Part shown: positions 46,851 through 59,146 of the stretch, piece by piece
Layout of the letters: every line of letters begins with the position of its first letter
Position numbering within the stretch: the stretch's first letter is position 1
Assembly (NCBI GenBank): GCA_021464415.1
Contig: CM038468.1
Coordinates: 3,348,001-3,412,000, forward strand
Source: Lonicera japonica
Lineage: Eukaryota; Streptophyta; Magnoliopsida; Dipsacales; Caprifoliaceae
Length of the DNA stretch: 64,000 bases
Reading direction: 5' to 3'
Position numbers and translations under genes: made by a program
The notes under the pieces: generated by a model
Seen by the model: the letters and a program-made list of their open reading frames with translations, nothing else
What the model was told of the DNA's origin: nothing
The model's database searches: none

Positions 46851-46900
46851 ATATTCACCCACTGCTGGAACATAATGTATACAATGATCTCATCTTCATC

Positions 46901-48548
46901 AAAATCTATATTTGAAAATTTTAAAACGCAAGACAAATATCAATACATAATTTTTTTTTCATTAGGCCAATAATAGACAAATCTAATAATATAATAAACC
47001 CCTACTTGTATTAGTTTTGTAAATAAACAAATCTAATAATATAATAGAGTTTTATAAAAGGTAAAAAAAAAAAAAAAGTTTTTCATGGGAACCGTGAATT
47101 CAAATTTCTTATGACTTAATCAAAAATAAAATGGGGGAGGTTGCATTTAAATGTAACGGAAGGTGGTCTGGTGTGGACAGTATTAAAGGGTCCTATTGTT
47201 TATAATTAGAAGAACATGGCCTACTATACTTTTTTATATACATCAAAATTTTCATGTTTCTATTTTTTTTATTGAAGATTTAGATGTTTTTTCCCGATAA
47301 ACAAATTTGATTAACTATTCTTTATAACTACTAATAAACAACAAATTATATATATATATATATATAAAAGGGAGGTTCAAGTTATACTAGGTATAAATTA
47401 AATAAGTTTTACACGACTACTCGAGCACCCGTACATCTCATCACACACCCTGAACTCATGGCCATTTTTTTTTTTACTATTTGTGACCAGTTTTTATTTA
47501 TTCTCTTTGAGATAATTTAAAAAATTATAAGAAATAAAAATAGTCTTAAAGATATTGTTGAGCATAATTATATATTCATGCACTTAAAATTATGGCGAGA
47601 ATAGCCTTGTAGCAAATCTTGCGACAAAAAAAAAAAAAATATGCCAATAACCTTTCACTATCCGAATTATTTTTTTTGTGCTATGTGAGAAAAAAAAATA
47701 TTTTGCTACTGTACCAGCTAAAATCTTCCTTGTAAGTTTGCCATTTTTATATATTAAATATAATATCCAGATAAAATACGTTGGTTATTCCTTTTTCTCC
47801 CAGTAAAATTTATTTAAAAAGAAAATATATTTAATATAAATTTCTTAATATACCAGTTTATAATATTTAAAAATGGACAATAGTTTAGAAGTTATACCAA
47901 TTAGAGCATCCAGTAGTATTGTATAATTCGGTTTTGTGTAATTTTGTACAAGTTGTAAAAATTTTCATCTACAGCAATACTTCAAAATTGAATTTTGTGT
48001 AAAATAGTTGTGTAAAATACGCCCAAATTTACATTGCCGTGTCAACTTTCACACTCCACAATTTTTTTATTTTTTATAAACCAGTAAAATGTAAAAAGTT
48101 TTAATACATAACATACATTTTAATAAAAATTATATATTTGAAATTTACTCATCAAAACTTATAAATTAAGATCAATTGTCATTATAAGATTATGTACAAG
48201 AAAAAATGATAAAGAATTTTATATAATATAAAATGTAACATTATTTCATGTCTTATTAGTTCTTTTCAATTTTACAAAAACGTTTACAAAATTATCATTA
48301 AAGTATATTTTTTTATATTTCAATATTGTGTAAAAATTAGTTGACACATAAGATAAGATATACACCTCAATTTTTACGCAACCATTAGAAAAATTCTTAT
48401 CGTTAGCTTTATGTCATGTGTTCAAGTTTTGCCCGGCCCTTTGCTTTTCGAACCAAGTATCTTATTACAATTTACATGAATATATATATATATATATATA
48501 ATTAAGTATATGGGTATTATCCTAAATTCCTAACTAGAAATTAGGTCG
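46901..48548. other. Non-coding, repeats only
   Basis: Contains the second copy of the 16460 repeat (47415-47590), an (AT)n run at 47345-47366, a (TA)n run at 48480-48499, and the second copy of the 39010 repeat (48030-48310). No gene recognised. Confidence 0.5.
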
Positions 48549-49108
48549 AAGGTCTTACTATATATTGTTTTTACCAAAACTCCAATGAATAATATTTTTT
48601 TGAATGAATGGCCTATTTTTAATTGGTAATTAGTGTAAGAGGCCTATTTTATTTTATATTTTAAATGAAGGTATTTGAATAAATTTAAATATCATTTAAT
48701 TAATAAAAACATGTTATATATTACCTAAATTACCCCCTCTTAATGAAATTTGCACAAAAAATATGAATATTGCAGTGAAATATGTACTGCAATATGAACT
48801 TTGCACTAGAAATATGGACTGCAAAGTTCACGTTGCAGTAAAATATGGACTGCAATATGAACTTTGCACCAAAAATATGGACTGCAAAGTTCATATTGCA
48901 GTGAAATATGGACTGTAAAGTTCATATTGCAATCCATATTTTAATGCATATTGGTATTTTTTAGTTTATTTTAAGGGTTGAGATGTCATTTTATAATGAA
49001 AAAAAAAAACACATGTTATATTATTAATAAAATAAAAAATAGGCCATTTATTTACAAAAAAATTATTCATTGGCTTTAGTGTGAAAATCTTTCTCTAATA
49101 AGACCCTT
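48549..49108. mobile_element. 560-bp MITE with an internal tandem/inverted array
   Basis: Ends are inverted: left GGTCTTACTA...CCAATGAATAAT-T7-GAATGAATGGCCTATTTTT, right its complement. Between 48765 and 48935, about six ATATGGACTGCAA(T/A) modules alternate as direct and inverted copies with TGAACTTTGCAC spacers. No coding capacity. Confidence 0.78.
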
Positions 49109-49494
49109 TTTTTAATTGTCCCAATTCCTAATTAATTTTCAACTTAAAGTTGGCTTCATCCTTTGTTTATTTTTTCTTTTACTTTTTTTTTTTACCATTA
49201 TTCTTATTTTAATTTTTAATTCTATACTAACCGAGTGTAATGTAGGTTTCTAGCATCGCCACTGATTAGTCCGGGATCTTATCCAAATTGTTCTTTTTTT
49301 CATGGTGCTTTCAATTTTTATTTTTTTTAGCTCACTCCTTTTCAAAAATTAGTAAAGTGGGAATAATTATAATAATTATATTGTACTTATCCCTCTTCAC
49401 AAAATCTGAACAAAAAAGGAAATTACTTGATTAATGAAAAATTATCAGAGAATTAAGACAAATAGATGGAAAATAAATAATTAAAAACTGTAAT
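49109..49494. other. No gene recognised
   Basis: AT-rich, with several T runs. No supported feature. Confidence 0.4.
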
Positions 49495-52400
49495 CGCCAC
49501 AAAATCAACGCAAGGAAATCGGGAAAGGCAGATTTGAAAAATCAATGGCATAATAGTCATTACAAATAAATTTGAAAATATGTATTTTTATTAAAAATAA
49601 CAATTAAAATAATGGGATAAATACTAAAAACTTGTTAGGTCTTATATAGACATCGGGTCAATTTAAAAATCTCAGTAATTTTGGTAGTTGATGCTTTTCT
49701 TTCCCAAAAAAAAAAAAGTTAAAAAAATGATTGAAAGTATTATTAAATTTTATGATAAAAGTGAAGAAAAAAAATATTCAGTGAGATATCCACCATTTTT
49801 TCTCGTAAAAACATTTTCTTATCTATATAGAATTTTACTTCATATAAACACAAATATAATGTAAAATATAAAAGAATAGTTGTGATACGTCATGCTACCG
49901 AGATGCTTATTATATCACGTATAATCGTTGCTATCCTCTTCACAGTAAAATATATGAAAATTTGTATTTTATATCCATTGGCTTCCTTTTATCAATTATA
50001 AATATTGGTTATATTAATTAGGATCAGTTGAGCTCATTTTAATTTATCAAAATTTATAATTTTTTTATTTTCTTTTATTTCATTTATAAATTATAGTATC
50101 CAACAAGAAGTCATTTGATAGTTAAGAATTTGGAGGATACTAAAACTTACATACATGCCTTATCTTTTAAACAATCAAATAATTATTTTTATTAAAAACA
50201 AATTCCTTGTATTAGTAAACCATTTAACGATACAAGCACTACAGCCAAAAATAAATTAGGTGGAAGGTACACTAACCATAAAAGCCAAAAATTCAATAGG
50301 TCACTAAAATTAAAAACAAATATACAAACAGAAACCTACACAATTTTTCAACAGCGTAATTATTAACAGAGTCCCAAATAATTCCAGTTTTGTTTACCTA
50401 TTGAAATACGTCTAATACATAAGGTTTGAGGTATTGAAATATACGAGTTGAAATAATGGAATGATTAAAGTAGGGTTTGTTTGGTTGTATAAATTATTTT
50501 TATTGTAAATTATTTCATTTTAACAAAAAAAAATTGTATTGTATTTTTTTCACAGTTATAAATTATGTAATATCAATTATATCTCTACGTTTTATCACTT
50601 AATGTATTAGTATTAACTTAATTATATGACTTTATATACTAATTCATTTTTACAACCAAACGCGTAAATTAGATAATTTACGAATTAAGTAATTTTAAAT
50701 TATTTAATTCATAAATTGGAGGAGAACCAAATGAGTTCGTAGTAATTGATATTGAAATAGATCTAATACATAAGATTGAGCCTTACTATAGATGAGCTAT
50801 TTATTTTTATTTTTTATAGAAATAAATAAGCTATTGAGCTATACACAAAGTAGAGTGTTATGTTTTTAATAATGTTTAAAGTAGTAGTTGGGTATATAAA
50901 TAGTAATATTTAACTTATTATTTATTTGATAAACAGTTGTGTATAAAGTACTCCATTTTTTATTTGAAGAAAAATTGAACTCCAAATTCCAATTTTGTTC
51001 AACTTTTTAAAATATTTTTAAAATTAAACAACATAATAATTAGAAATATTTATTAAAATTAAATAAATACATAAATTACACACTCAAAGAAGCGCTCCCT
51101 TGTATATGTTTTGAGTGTAATTATAATCATGCACTTAAAATATTGTTATTAGTAGTTGTTTATAGCCATCTAGAAAGGTAGAAGGGGATCAAGTGTTCAA
51201 TTTTTTATTTTTTTTGAACCTCCACAGCTAAACAAAGCATTAAGACTGGATATCAACCAAAGTAAGATCTCAAAGTCAAGAAGAAAAATTTGAAACATGC
51301 GCCTCCATAGCATCCTCCCTCTATTCAAATTTTACTATTGCGATTCAAAAATATCACACCAAACGTATCTCATAGTGCGTATCCAAATTGTTTTCTTATG
51401 CCATGAATGGACAAACAATAGATTGAATTTCTACGTACCCAAATTTAATTAGAATCTGATTTGACTAGCTGGATATGGTAAGTATCTATAATCCATGAAG
51501 TCGATCTGAATTTATTAAGTGTGATTAACAATTGGATATCCTTATGTTATCATCTCTCATCAGACGATCAATTAATCCAATTAGAGGAGGACAATTGAAA
51601 GGGTATTACAAAGTTTTATCTAGGTCCAAGAATTGAGTGTATTTCATTCAAGTCTATTTGTAATAGGATTTGAGAAATATATACATTATTAAATTTATAT
51701 ACGTGCATGTGTATTTATATGTCATTACATATTTAAATGTAATAAAATAAAATAAAAAATGTGCAAATTATTTGGTTCATAAATAAATTTTGATCAAAAT
51801 CATGGATACTAATTAACTCTTCAACTTAGATCCAATAAAAAAATATGGAATAAATTCGAAAAAGGACTAATATTTTATATATCAATCAAATTCATGAATT
51901 GAATTGAATTAATAGCATATATATCCTCCATCATATTGAATTTGAATATAACATGATCCAATTTATATACGATTGTTAAAGGCTTAGTGAAGGACCATCT
52001 TTTCAATTCTTATACAGAGAAATTTATCTTTTTGCCCACTATAATACGTTTGCACATGATTACTCCCTCAATTCTTCGATTAAGAGAATCTAATTTTATT
52101 TTTAGTTTGTACATATTTAAGAGTTGTATTGCTTTTTTGAAACATAATCAATATACCATATTTCATAAGTACTATAATATATTGAACATATAAAATATGT
52201 TACTTGGCGCACTATAAATATTGAATTTGTTTTAGTTTTTTTTTTTTTTTTTTACTTTGTTCCATGTTATGTATGTTTGATTCCATATTGTACTACATTA
52301 GGTATCACTTCTAGGAAGAGAAATGAAGTAATACATGGTTTTTTTTATGATGGTAGTTAATATTTTTGGTTATGCCAAACACAAATGTAGCATGTGAAAG

Positions 52401-53525
52401 GATACTTGTGATAAGTCATGCCACCTAGATGTTTATTGTATCACGATTAGTGGATGCGATTCTATTCACAGCAAAATTTGTATGAAAAATTCTATTTTGT
52501 ATGTGTTTGCTTTGTTTAATCAATTATAATGCTATTGTATTTAGAGTTTATCTCATATCGATATATAAAAAGTTATATTTTACATCAATGCATTTTTTTT
52601 TATTTATGGTAATGCCATTTGATAATTAAAATTTTGGAGAAAATTAAAACTTCTAATAATATTATCATAGTTAATGTTTTAAATAATTGCTAACCCTAAC
52701 CTATCAATATTGTTTAAACTTTTTTCCACCACATTTTATAGGTAGAGATTGATACATAATTGTCTATTTTGATAAAATGGTATATGTCAAAATTCAATAA
52801 ATTAGGGTTAATATTGAATGAGGGTCGCCATACAATAACTCTTCAAGAAAAGTTGTGATCGTATCTTAGCTTCATTGAGACCATTATAATATTGTTAACA
52901 ATTTGATATTTTAGATAGATTTATGACTAAAATTTCATAGAATCACTATAATATTGTTTTACTTATAATAAAATATAGGAATGGTTGTTATTTTAGCAAG
53001 GTGGTGGAGATGAGTTAACTAAGCTGGTGACTTGACACTAGGATATGAATGTAATTAATTGCTACATTTTTTTCTTAAAAAAATCCACTTAAAGAACTAT
53101 ACATAGTTTTACAACTATTAAAATACTTTGTGGCTTTATATAATAGTAATTTAAATAAAAAAATGTTTAAATGATATTTTTGTATATACAAATATTAAAT
53201 TGTTCGAAACAATTTTTTTTCCATATTTATATACAATATACACGCAAAATTAAAATTTAATAAATATTATAAAAGTCATAATAGTAATTTCGTTCGGGGT
53301 CCAACTTTGCATGGGCCACCTCTGCTAATGATCCACTTCTAATTATTATTATGTCTAATTTAGTTGGTGTTTATCAATCTTTTATAGGCTTGCCGAGAGA
53401 TACTAGTATATTCCGTAATTTGATGTTTGGTTTTGTCAAAATTTGATTAATAATGACAAAAGTTTATTTTATTATTCTAAAATCATGAAATTGATTTGGT
53501 ATTGTTTTCTTCATATAACAATATC
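49495..53525 (+). repeat. Dispersed block, copy B
   Basis: Starts ACAAAATCAACGCAAGGAAATC (matched at 54556 in copy C) and follows copy A from about 49745 on. The CATGCTACCGAGATGCTT core is at 49890, the second core at 52418, and the end phrase TTCGTTCGGGGTCCAACTTT at 53290. It stops where a Tat-like LTR begins. Copies B and C lie head to tail with only that LTR between. Confidence 0.8.
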
Positions 53526-53529
53526 AACA

Positions 53530-54550
53530 ATCTCGTTTCGTTTGTTTAGAAAAGATCGGATCTTATCGGAATTAATTTAATAAAGAATTGAACTCTTAAG
53601 GAGAGTGTATCAAACATATTATAGTTTATATGATGACAGAATACGTCCGAGTTGAATTCATAAGTAAGAATCTATCAGTCCGAGTTTTGAAAGCTTAGTT
53701 TTATTCGATGATAATGACTGTACTTCTTATTGTTTTACAAATGATTTTATTAGTGTTTTGAAAAGAAGCTTTGTAAAAAAGGGTAAAATACTAATAATTT
53801 GACAATAAGTTTATTCAACTAAAAAGTGGACAGAACAACAAATATAATAAATCTACATTGCAGATAATTAATCTAAAGCACATATGCAGATATAATGTAA
53901 TTTCTAGGAAGAACTTCAATCATCTTCCCGGCGATATAATAATAAAGAGAGAAAATAAAGTGCGGCATAGAAACCTTCGGCAGATACTAACTTTTCTTCT
54001 TTAAATATTTTCAACAATTTGATTCTAAAATATAACACTCCGGATGCTGAGACTAGACTTGAGTTTTCTTAGGAAATCAAATGATATATGAAAAGAACTT
54101 TTGAGCCAAGAGAGCGTAATAGAATTTTTAAGGCAAAAATCATCTCTCAAACCAGTGAGGGTGCATGCCTACTTATACAACTGGGAGGGTTTGTGGGGTG
54201 TAAACCCAACAATGAACTGTTTGTCATGCGACAAACCCCCACAGTATTATAATTTGTCGTACGATAAATCTCTAAAGTGATGGGTTCTGACACAGTGATG
54301 TGTCAAGGAGTGGCTAGTTTGTATTTAGTGAGTTTTGCTGTACTACAAACTGGGTTTGTCATACGACAAAATGAGTTTTGTTGTACTACAAACTGGGTTT
54401 GTCATACAACAAAACCAAACAATGTGATAGTTTGTTGAGCTACAAACTCTTCTAGAGCATTATCTAGTGTGCAAGTGAGCTCTGGACTAAATGTGAACTC
54501 TCTCAGAGTTTTTTTATGATTCTTATAAGTCATGATTTATGGTGCCTACA
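53530..54550 (-). mobile_element. Old Tat-like LTR, about 1.0 kb, 3' end lost
   Basis: Minus strand starts TGTAGGCACC at 54550 and follows the 5533 copy through decayed palindromes (TTGTCATGCGACAAA, TTGTCGTACGATAAA), CGCCGGGAAG, TTGAATAAACTTATTGTCAA and GATCCGAT-type sequence, ending near 53530. Most CpGs of the palindromes are changed. Confidence 0.78.
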
Positions 54551-54554
54551 CTGC

Positions 54555-56840
54555 TGCAAAATCAATGCAAGGAAATCAGAAAAGGCATAGTTGAAAAATC
54601 AATAGCATAATAGCCATTCCCAATATAATTTGAAAATATGAATTTTTATTAAAAATCACAATTGAAATAATGGGATAAATATTAAAAACATGTTAGATCT
54701 TATCGCCAAAATTTTGATAGACATTAGAGTCAATTTTAAAGTCTCAGTAACTTTGATAGACACTTTAGAATCCGTTTAAAAAAAATTAAGAAAATGACTG
54801 AAATTATTATTAATTTTTATGATAAAGGTGAAGAAAAAAATATTTAGTGACATGTACTCCATTTTTTCTCATATAAAAACATTTTCTTATCTATATAGAA
54901 TTTTATTTCATAGAAACACAAAAAAGATTATAAAACGTTTCACTAAATTCATCATTTTTTTTTCCAAAATTCTCATTAAAAAGACTAGTTTTTGTTCATT
55001 AATTTCTATTTATTTTTTTTGGGGATCATTAAAAAACCTTGGATTATTTTCATCTGACATTCTAATATTTGGTTGGATTTTATTTTATTATTTTTTTTTG
55101 GCTAGAAAGCCAAACGCACACAATTAAAAAATCTTGGTGGAGTAAATGTACGAAAACTTCTTCATATATAGCAAAAGTGGTAATGGAGAAAGAGGATCCC
55201 GCTATATAGCACACCACGTGATTTTTTTGATAATTAATATTTTTCTTGTTAAAAATAATATAAAATGCGAAAGAATAGTTGTGATACGTCATGCCAATTA
55301 GATGCTTATTATATCACATATTATGGATGCGAACCTCTTCACAGTAAAATGTAAGAAAAATTGTATTTTATATGCGTTGGCTTCATTTTATTAATTATAA
55401 ATATTCGTTAGGGGTTGAGCTCATTTTGATTTATGAAGTTTTTTATATTCTTTTAATTCATTTATAAATTATAGTATCGAATAGGAAGTCATTTGATAGT
55501 TAAGATTTTGGAGGATACTAAAACTTTTAATGACATACATGCCTAGTCTTTTAAATAATCAAATTAATTTTTTTATTAACAACAAATTCTTTAATCTTCA
55601 AATAATTCAATTGTCAAGAGATGGTTAAGAACAACTCTAAACTTCAAACTGCTGGAATTTTGGATAAATATCTATATACATATAGAGAGTTCACGAAGTA
55701 CTATATGTTCTTGTTGAGATTTTGATATATCTAAACTTTAAAGTTGTTGTTGAGATTTTGATATATCTTAACTTTAAACTGAAGTAGTTCCTGTCATTTG
55801 AATGAAGTATAAAATGGAAAAATAAAATAGTAGCCTGGGAAAGATAAAAGCGAGGGTAGAGATAAAACAGAAAAAAATTATATGGTATATGTATATATAT
55901 ATAGAGCTAAAAATAGATTTGGTGGAACAGAGTTCTACCAACCCTAAAAATTGAATATAATATATCATTAAAATTAATAACAAATTATAAACAGAAACAT
56001 ACACATTTGTACTAAAACAGCTGCTAAAAACAATCCCTTCCAAAAAACTAAAACAGCTGCTAAAAACAATCCCTTCCAAAAAAAACCATCAAACTTCTCA
56101 GGGATTTCAGTAGCCTAATTACTAATACAGATCCAAATAATTCCACTTATGCAAAAAATTTGAAATATAATTGTTTTATCTACATACGCATAATACATGC
56201 AGTATATATTTGCTTACATATTGAAATAGATGTAACATATAAGGTTTGAGGGATATTGAAATATATGAATTGAAGTAATGGAATGATTAAAGTTGGCTCG
56301 TTTGATTGTGTAAATTATCTCGTTTGTAATTGTTTGATGGTAAATTAATAAATTGTAAATTGTTTCAACAAAAAAAATTCTAATGTGATTTTTTCTGCAT
56401 GAACCTGTATGATAGTTATAAGTTATGTAATTTCGACTATATCTTTACGTTTTCTCACTTAATGTATTAGGTATTAACTTAATTTTATGATTTTGTATTA
56501 ACTTAATTTTATGATTTTATATACTTATTTATTTTTGCAACCAATTGCTTAAATTAGATAATTTACGAATTAAGCAATTTTAAATTATTTAATTCATAAA
56601 TTAGAGGACAACTAAACGCGCTCGTAGTAGTTGATATTGAAATAGATCTAATACATAAGATTGGGTCTTACTATAGATGAGGCTATTTTATTTTTATTTT
56701 TTATACAAATAAATAAATACACAAAGTAGTGTACGTGTTACGTTTTTAATAACGTTTAAAGTACTAGTTGATATTGAAATAGATGTAATAAATAAGGTTG
56801 GCTCATAGATTGATTAGATTGATGTGTTATGTTTTTAATA
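54555..56840 (+). repeat. Dispersed block, copy C, with about 330-bp extra piece
   Basis: Parallels 49495-50900 and 33560-34850. Relative to A and B it has extra sequence at about 54925-55255 between CATAGAAACACAAA and ATAATATAAAATGCG. 55980-56090 has a 49-bp tandem duplication (AAACAGCTGCTAAAAACAATCCCTTC). It ends near 56840 at AATAAGGGTGAGA. Confidence 0.75.
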
Positions 56841-57552
56841 AGGGTGAGACTATTTACGACCTCCATTTATCTCACTAACACCTCTATTTAATTTTGAATA
56901 GATCTACTTTTAAACATCCCCTTATATCTCACAAACACCCCCCTCAATTAACATATTTACTCTAAGGTAAAAAAATTAATCTATCAATTTATCCATGGGT
57001 AATAAATTAATCACACACTTTAAAACATCCCCTTATATCTCACTAACACCCCTCACCCCCACATAATTTATTCACCCTTCCCCCACAAACCCCATTTACT
57101 CTTCCCACAAATCCTCTTCCCAAGCAAACCGAGTATTGCATTCAAACTTAGTTCTTTACCATTTTGGCTCCAAAAATCAAAATTTCTACATTAAATCCAA
57201 GTGCAAGCATTATTGATTGGTAGTTTGAACATTAAGTAAAAGTTTTGAATAGAAGAAGAAAGAACTTGGTGATGGTGAAGAAAGAAGAAGGTGGTGATAA
57301 TGATGACATTCCAAAGAATAATGAAACAAAAAAGGTATGTACATGTTTTTTGGAGTATTAAGATGGATTAAATCTCTCATATATGATCCTACATTTATTT
57401 AAAATGAAGAAGATGAATGAACCCACAAAACAGAGTACTTTTTATAATTTGTCCAGACGATACTCGGCTCACATGGGGAGAGTAAATAGTTATTATGTGG
57501 AGAGAGTAAATGACTATTTACTCTCCCCATGTGAGCCATGGAAAGGGTAAAT
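56841..57552. other. Non-coding spacer with exon-like piece and perfect hairpin
   Basis: Twice-repeated phrase AAACATCCCCTTATATCTCAC (56915, 57025). 57271-57333 reads as a short acidic/basic open piece from ATG followed by GTATGT, a possible lone first exon; no family recognised. A 25-bp perfect inverted repeat is listed separately. It borders the EPRV locus. Confidence 0.4.
57466..57537. repeat. Perfect 25-bp inverted repeat (hairpin), 22-bp loop
   Basis: Left arm 57466-57490 begins GGCTCACATGGGGAGAG; right arm 57513-57537 is its exact complement. The loop repeats part of the arm (GAGAGAGTAAATG). No T tract follows, so it does not look like a terminator. Confidence 0.9.
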
Positions 57553-58073
57553 TAAACAAAAACTGGACTAGGAACGGGAGTACGTAATAAACATAAAAGG
57601 TTACAGGCATACCTAATAGACTATAAACCTACGAGACTTAGAATTATATAGAATAAGATAGGCATCTTATTAAACTTAAAGACACTCTCATGGAGAGAAC
57701 TTACAAGCCAAACATAGAAACAAAACTGAATGCCAGACCAGGATGATCAACAATAAAAGGCTCGCTCCTTTTATAGAGGAAGGGCTGAGCTACAGGACTC
57801 AATAATAGAGGACAGCTGTCCAACAACATGATTAAAGCAAACTTTTACAAAGTAGATTCCTGACAAAAGCAAAAGTAAAGCAAAAGTAAAGCACGCACTA
57901 CTGTCATAAAGAAAAGGAGAAAATGACACCACAAACTTTTATTACATCAACTTTAATAAAAGAGATTCGGGCTGTCTGGTAGCTGACTCACTTGCCGACA
58001 CTGAGCTGGAGATCCGAGTTAAACATTAGTCTGTTTCGTTGCCATCAGTATCAAAATCATAATGAGAGCCATC
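57553..58073 (-). promoter_or_regulatory. EPRV intergenic/promoter region, copy 1
   Basis: About 98% like 59247-59783 apart from one 22-bp deletion near 57622. On the minus strand it has TATAAAAGGA at 57775-57766, and upstream of that AAAGTAAAGC-type direct repeats at about 57868-57892. It starts at the very end of the polyprotein frame (stop near 58024) and breaks off into inverted viral sequence at 58074. Confidence 0.82.
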
Positions 58074-58160
58074 AACTTCGGATATCTTCCCCCCTAATTG
58101 GTATCAGAGGATGTAACTATGTCCTCTCGTGAGTAGTTTTCTTATGGAAAACTTATAACA
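58074..58160 (+). repeat. EPRV primer-site region, plus orientation, left arm of inverted repeat
   Basis: Exact-type inverse of 59061-59146. Contains the tRNA-Met-type primer site TGGTATCAGAG at 58099-58109. The short frame ATGTCCTCTCGTGAGTAG follows, a small leader ORF of the kind seen in caulimovirid leaders. Confidence 0.85.
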
Positions 58161-58634
58161 TTAAGGTTTTGAGATATAAGCAATTCTTTCATGATATTTT
58201 GATAAATGCTGAAGTCAAACATGTTCAAGGCAAAAACAATGTTATTGCAGACTTCTTTTCTCGACAAGGCGCAGTTCATCAAGTTCAAAATACTAATCTC
58301 TTGTCCCACATCGACCCTTTCATGAAAGAACCCTTTTGCAAACCATTTAAATTCAATGACCCTGCACCCTCTCTTCCACACTGCCTTCCAATCATCTATA
58401 CCTTTACCCAAATCATGAATTCAAACCAGGCTAGCTCAAACCCTTTCCCTTTTAGCCAAATCAAACCAGTTTACAACCCTTCTGGTCCCTTCCAATTCAG
58501 CAACTTCACCCCACTCCTTGAACCTCAAGAAGCCATAACATACCTTCCCAGAGAACTTCAAAATGAAGTCTTTGAACACACCCTGAAACGCAGAGACAAG
58601 GATATGGTCCTCAAATTCCTTGAGCTCCTTCTTG
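58161..58634 (+). pseudogene. Inverted EPRV fragment: RNase H end plus C-terminal extension start
   Basis: Plus frame 58169-58651 contains HVQGKNNVIADFFSRQ (end of RNase H), then the same sequence as the minus frame at 60899-60560. It breaks at 58634, where coat-protein sequence is joined. This fragment keeps the RNase H end open, unlike the main copy. Confidence 0.85.
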
Positions 58635-59005
58635 AACAAGGATATGGATGATATGGAAAAGACCAGTAAGATGCTCTCTAAAGCTTGTAACAAAGATCAT
58701 TGGAAGATCAAGTGTAAGAACAAAGAAGGCTGTGATTGTTCTCAACACAAAAAAGCTTATAAGAAGAAATATCGGAAGTCCTCTCGTCACAAAAAGTATG
58801 ATGACAACACTTTTGTAAAGCCCTACAAGAAGCAGAAATTCCGTAAGAAGAAATTCAAGTTTGTCAAGAAAAAGAATTTCAGAGGAAAGAAATCCGATAA
58901 ATGTTTCCTTTGCAAAAAACCTGGCCATTTTGCTAAAAACTGCCCTGATGCTACAAAAAGAACGCAGTTTATGGCTCTCCACTGTTGTTTACTCTTAAAA
59001 GCAGA
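58634..59005 (+). pseudogene. Inverted EPRV fragment: coat protein C-terminal zinc-knuckle region
   Basis: The plus frame is very basic (Lys-rich) and ends with the CCHC knuckle CFLCKKPGHFAKNC near 58901-58942. Nearly the same as minus 63340-62990. The join at 58634 deletes everything between coat and RNase H. At its right end it meets opposite-strand leader sequence. Confidence 0.85.
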
Positions 59006-59146
59006 ATAATCTTTCATGAAAATACCATTAAAGCATGACTTATCTCTGAAATACCTTGTTGTTATAAGTTTTCCATAAGAAAACTACTCACGAGAGGACA
59101 TAGTTACAACCTCTGATACCAATTAGGGGGGAAGATATCCGAAGTT
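59006..59146 (-). repeat. EPRV primer-site region, minus orientation, right arm of inverted repeat
   Basis: Primer site TGGTATCAGAG at 59121-59111 on the minus strand. 59061-59146 is the inverse of 58074-58160. This one is in the same orientation as the main minus-strand copy and marks its genome start point. Confidence 0.82.

Larger units (their letters stand above)
43648..46900 (-). mobile_element. Decayed PIF/Harbinger transposon with both genes
   Basis: Left end GGGTGCGTTTGTTGCACC preceded by TTA (43645-43647) fits a PIF terminal repeat and target duplication. A GGATA-rich stretch follows (43690-43735). A Myb/SANT-like gene and a transposase gene lie inside, both on the minus strand. A matching right end was not found, so the right boundary is approximate and may be truncated. 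Confidence 0.7.

Noticed and set aside
54819..55127. 102-codon hydrophobic frame
   Set aside because: AT-rich translation in a non-coding block; the paralogous blocks A and B do not keep it.
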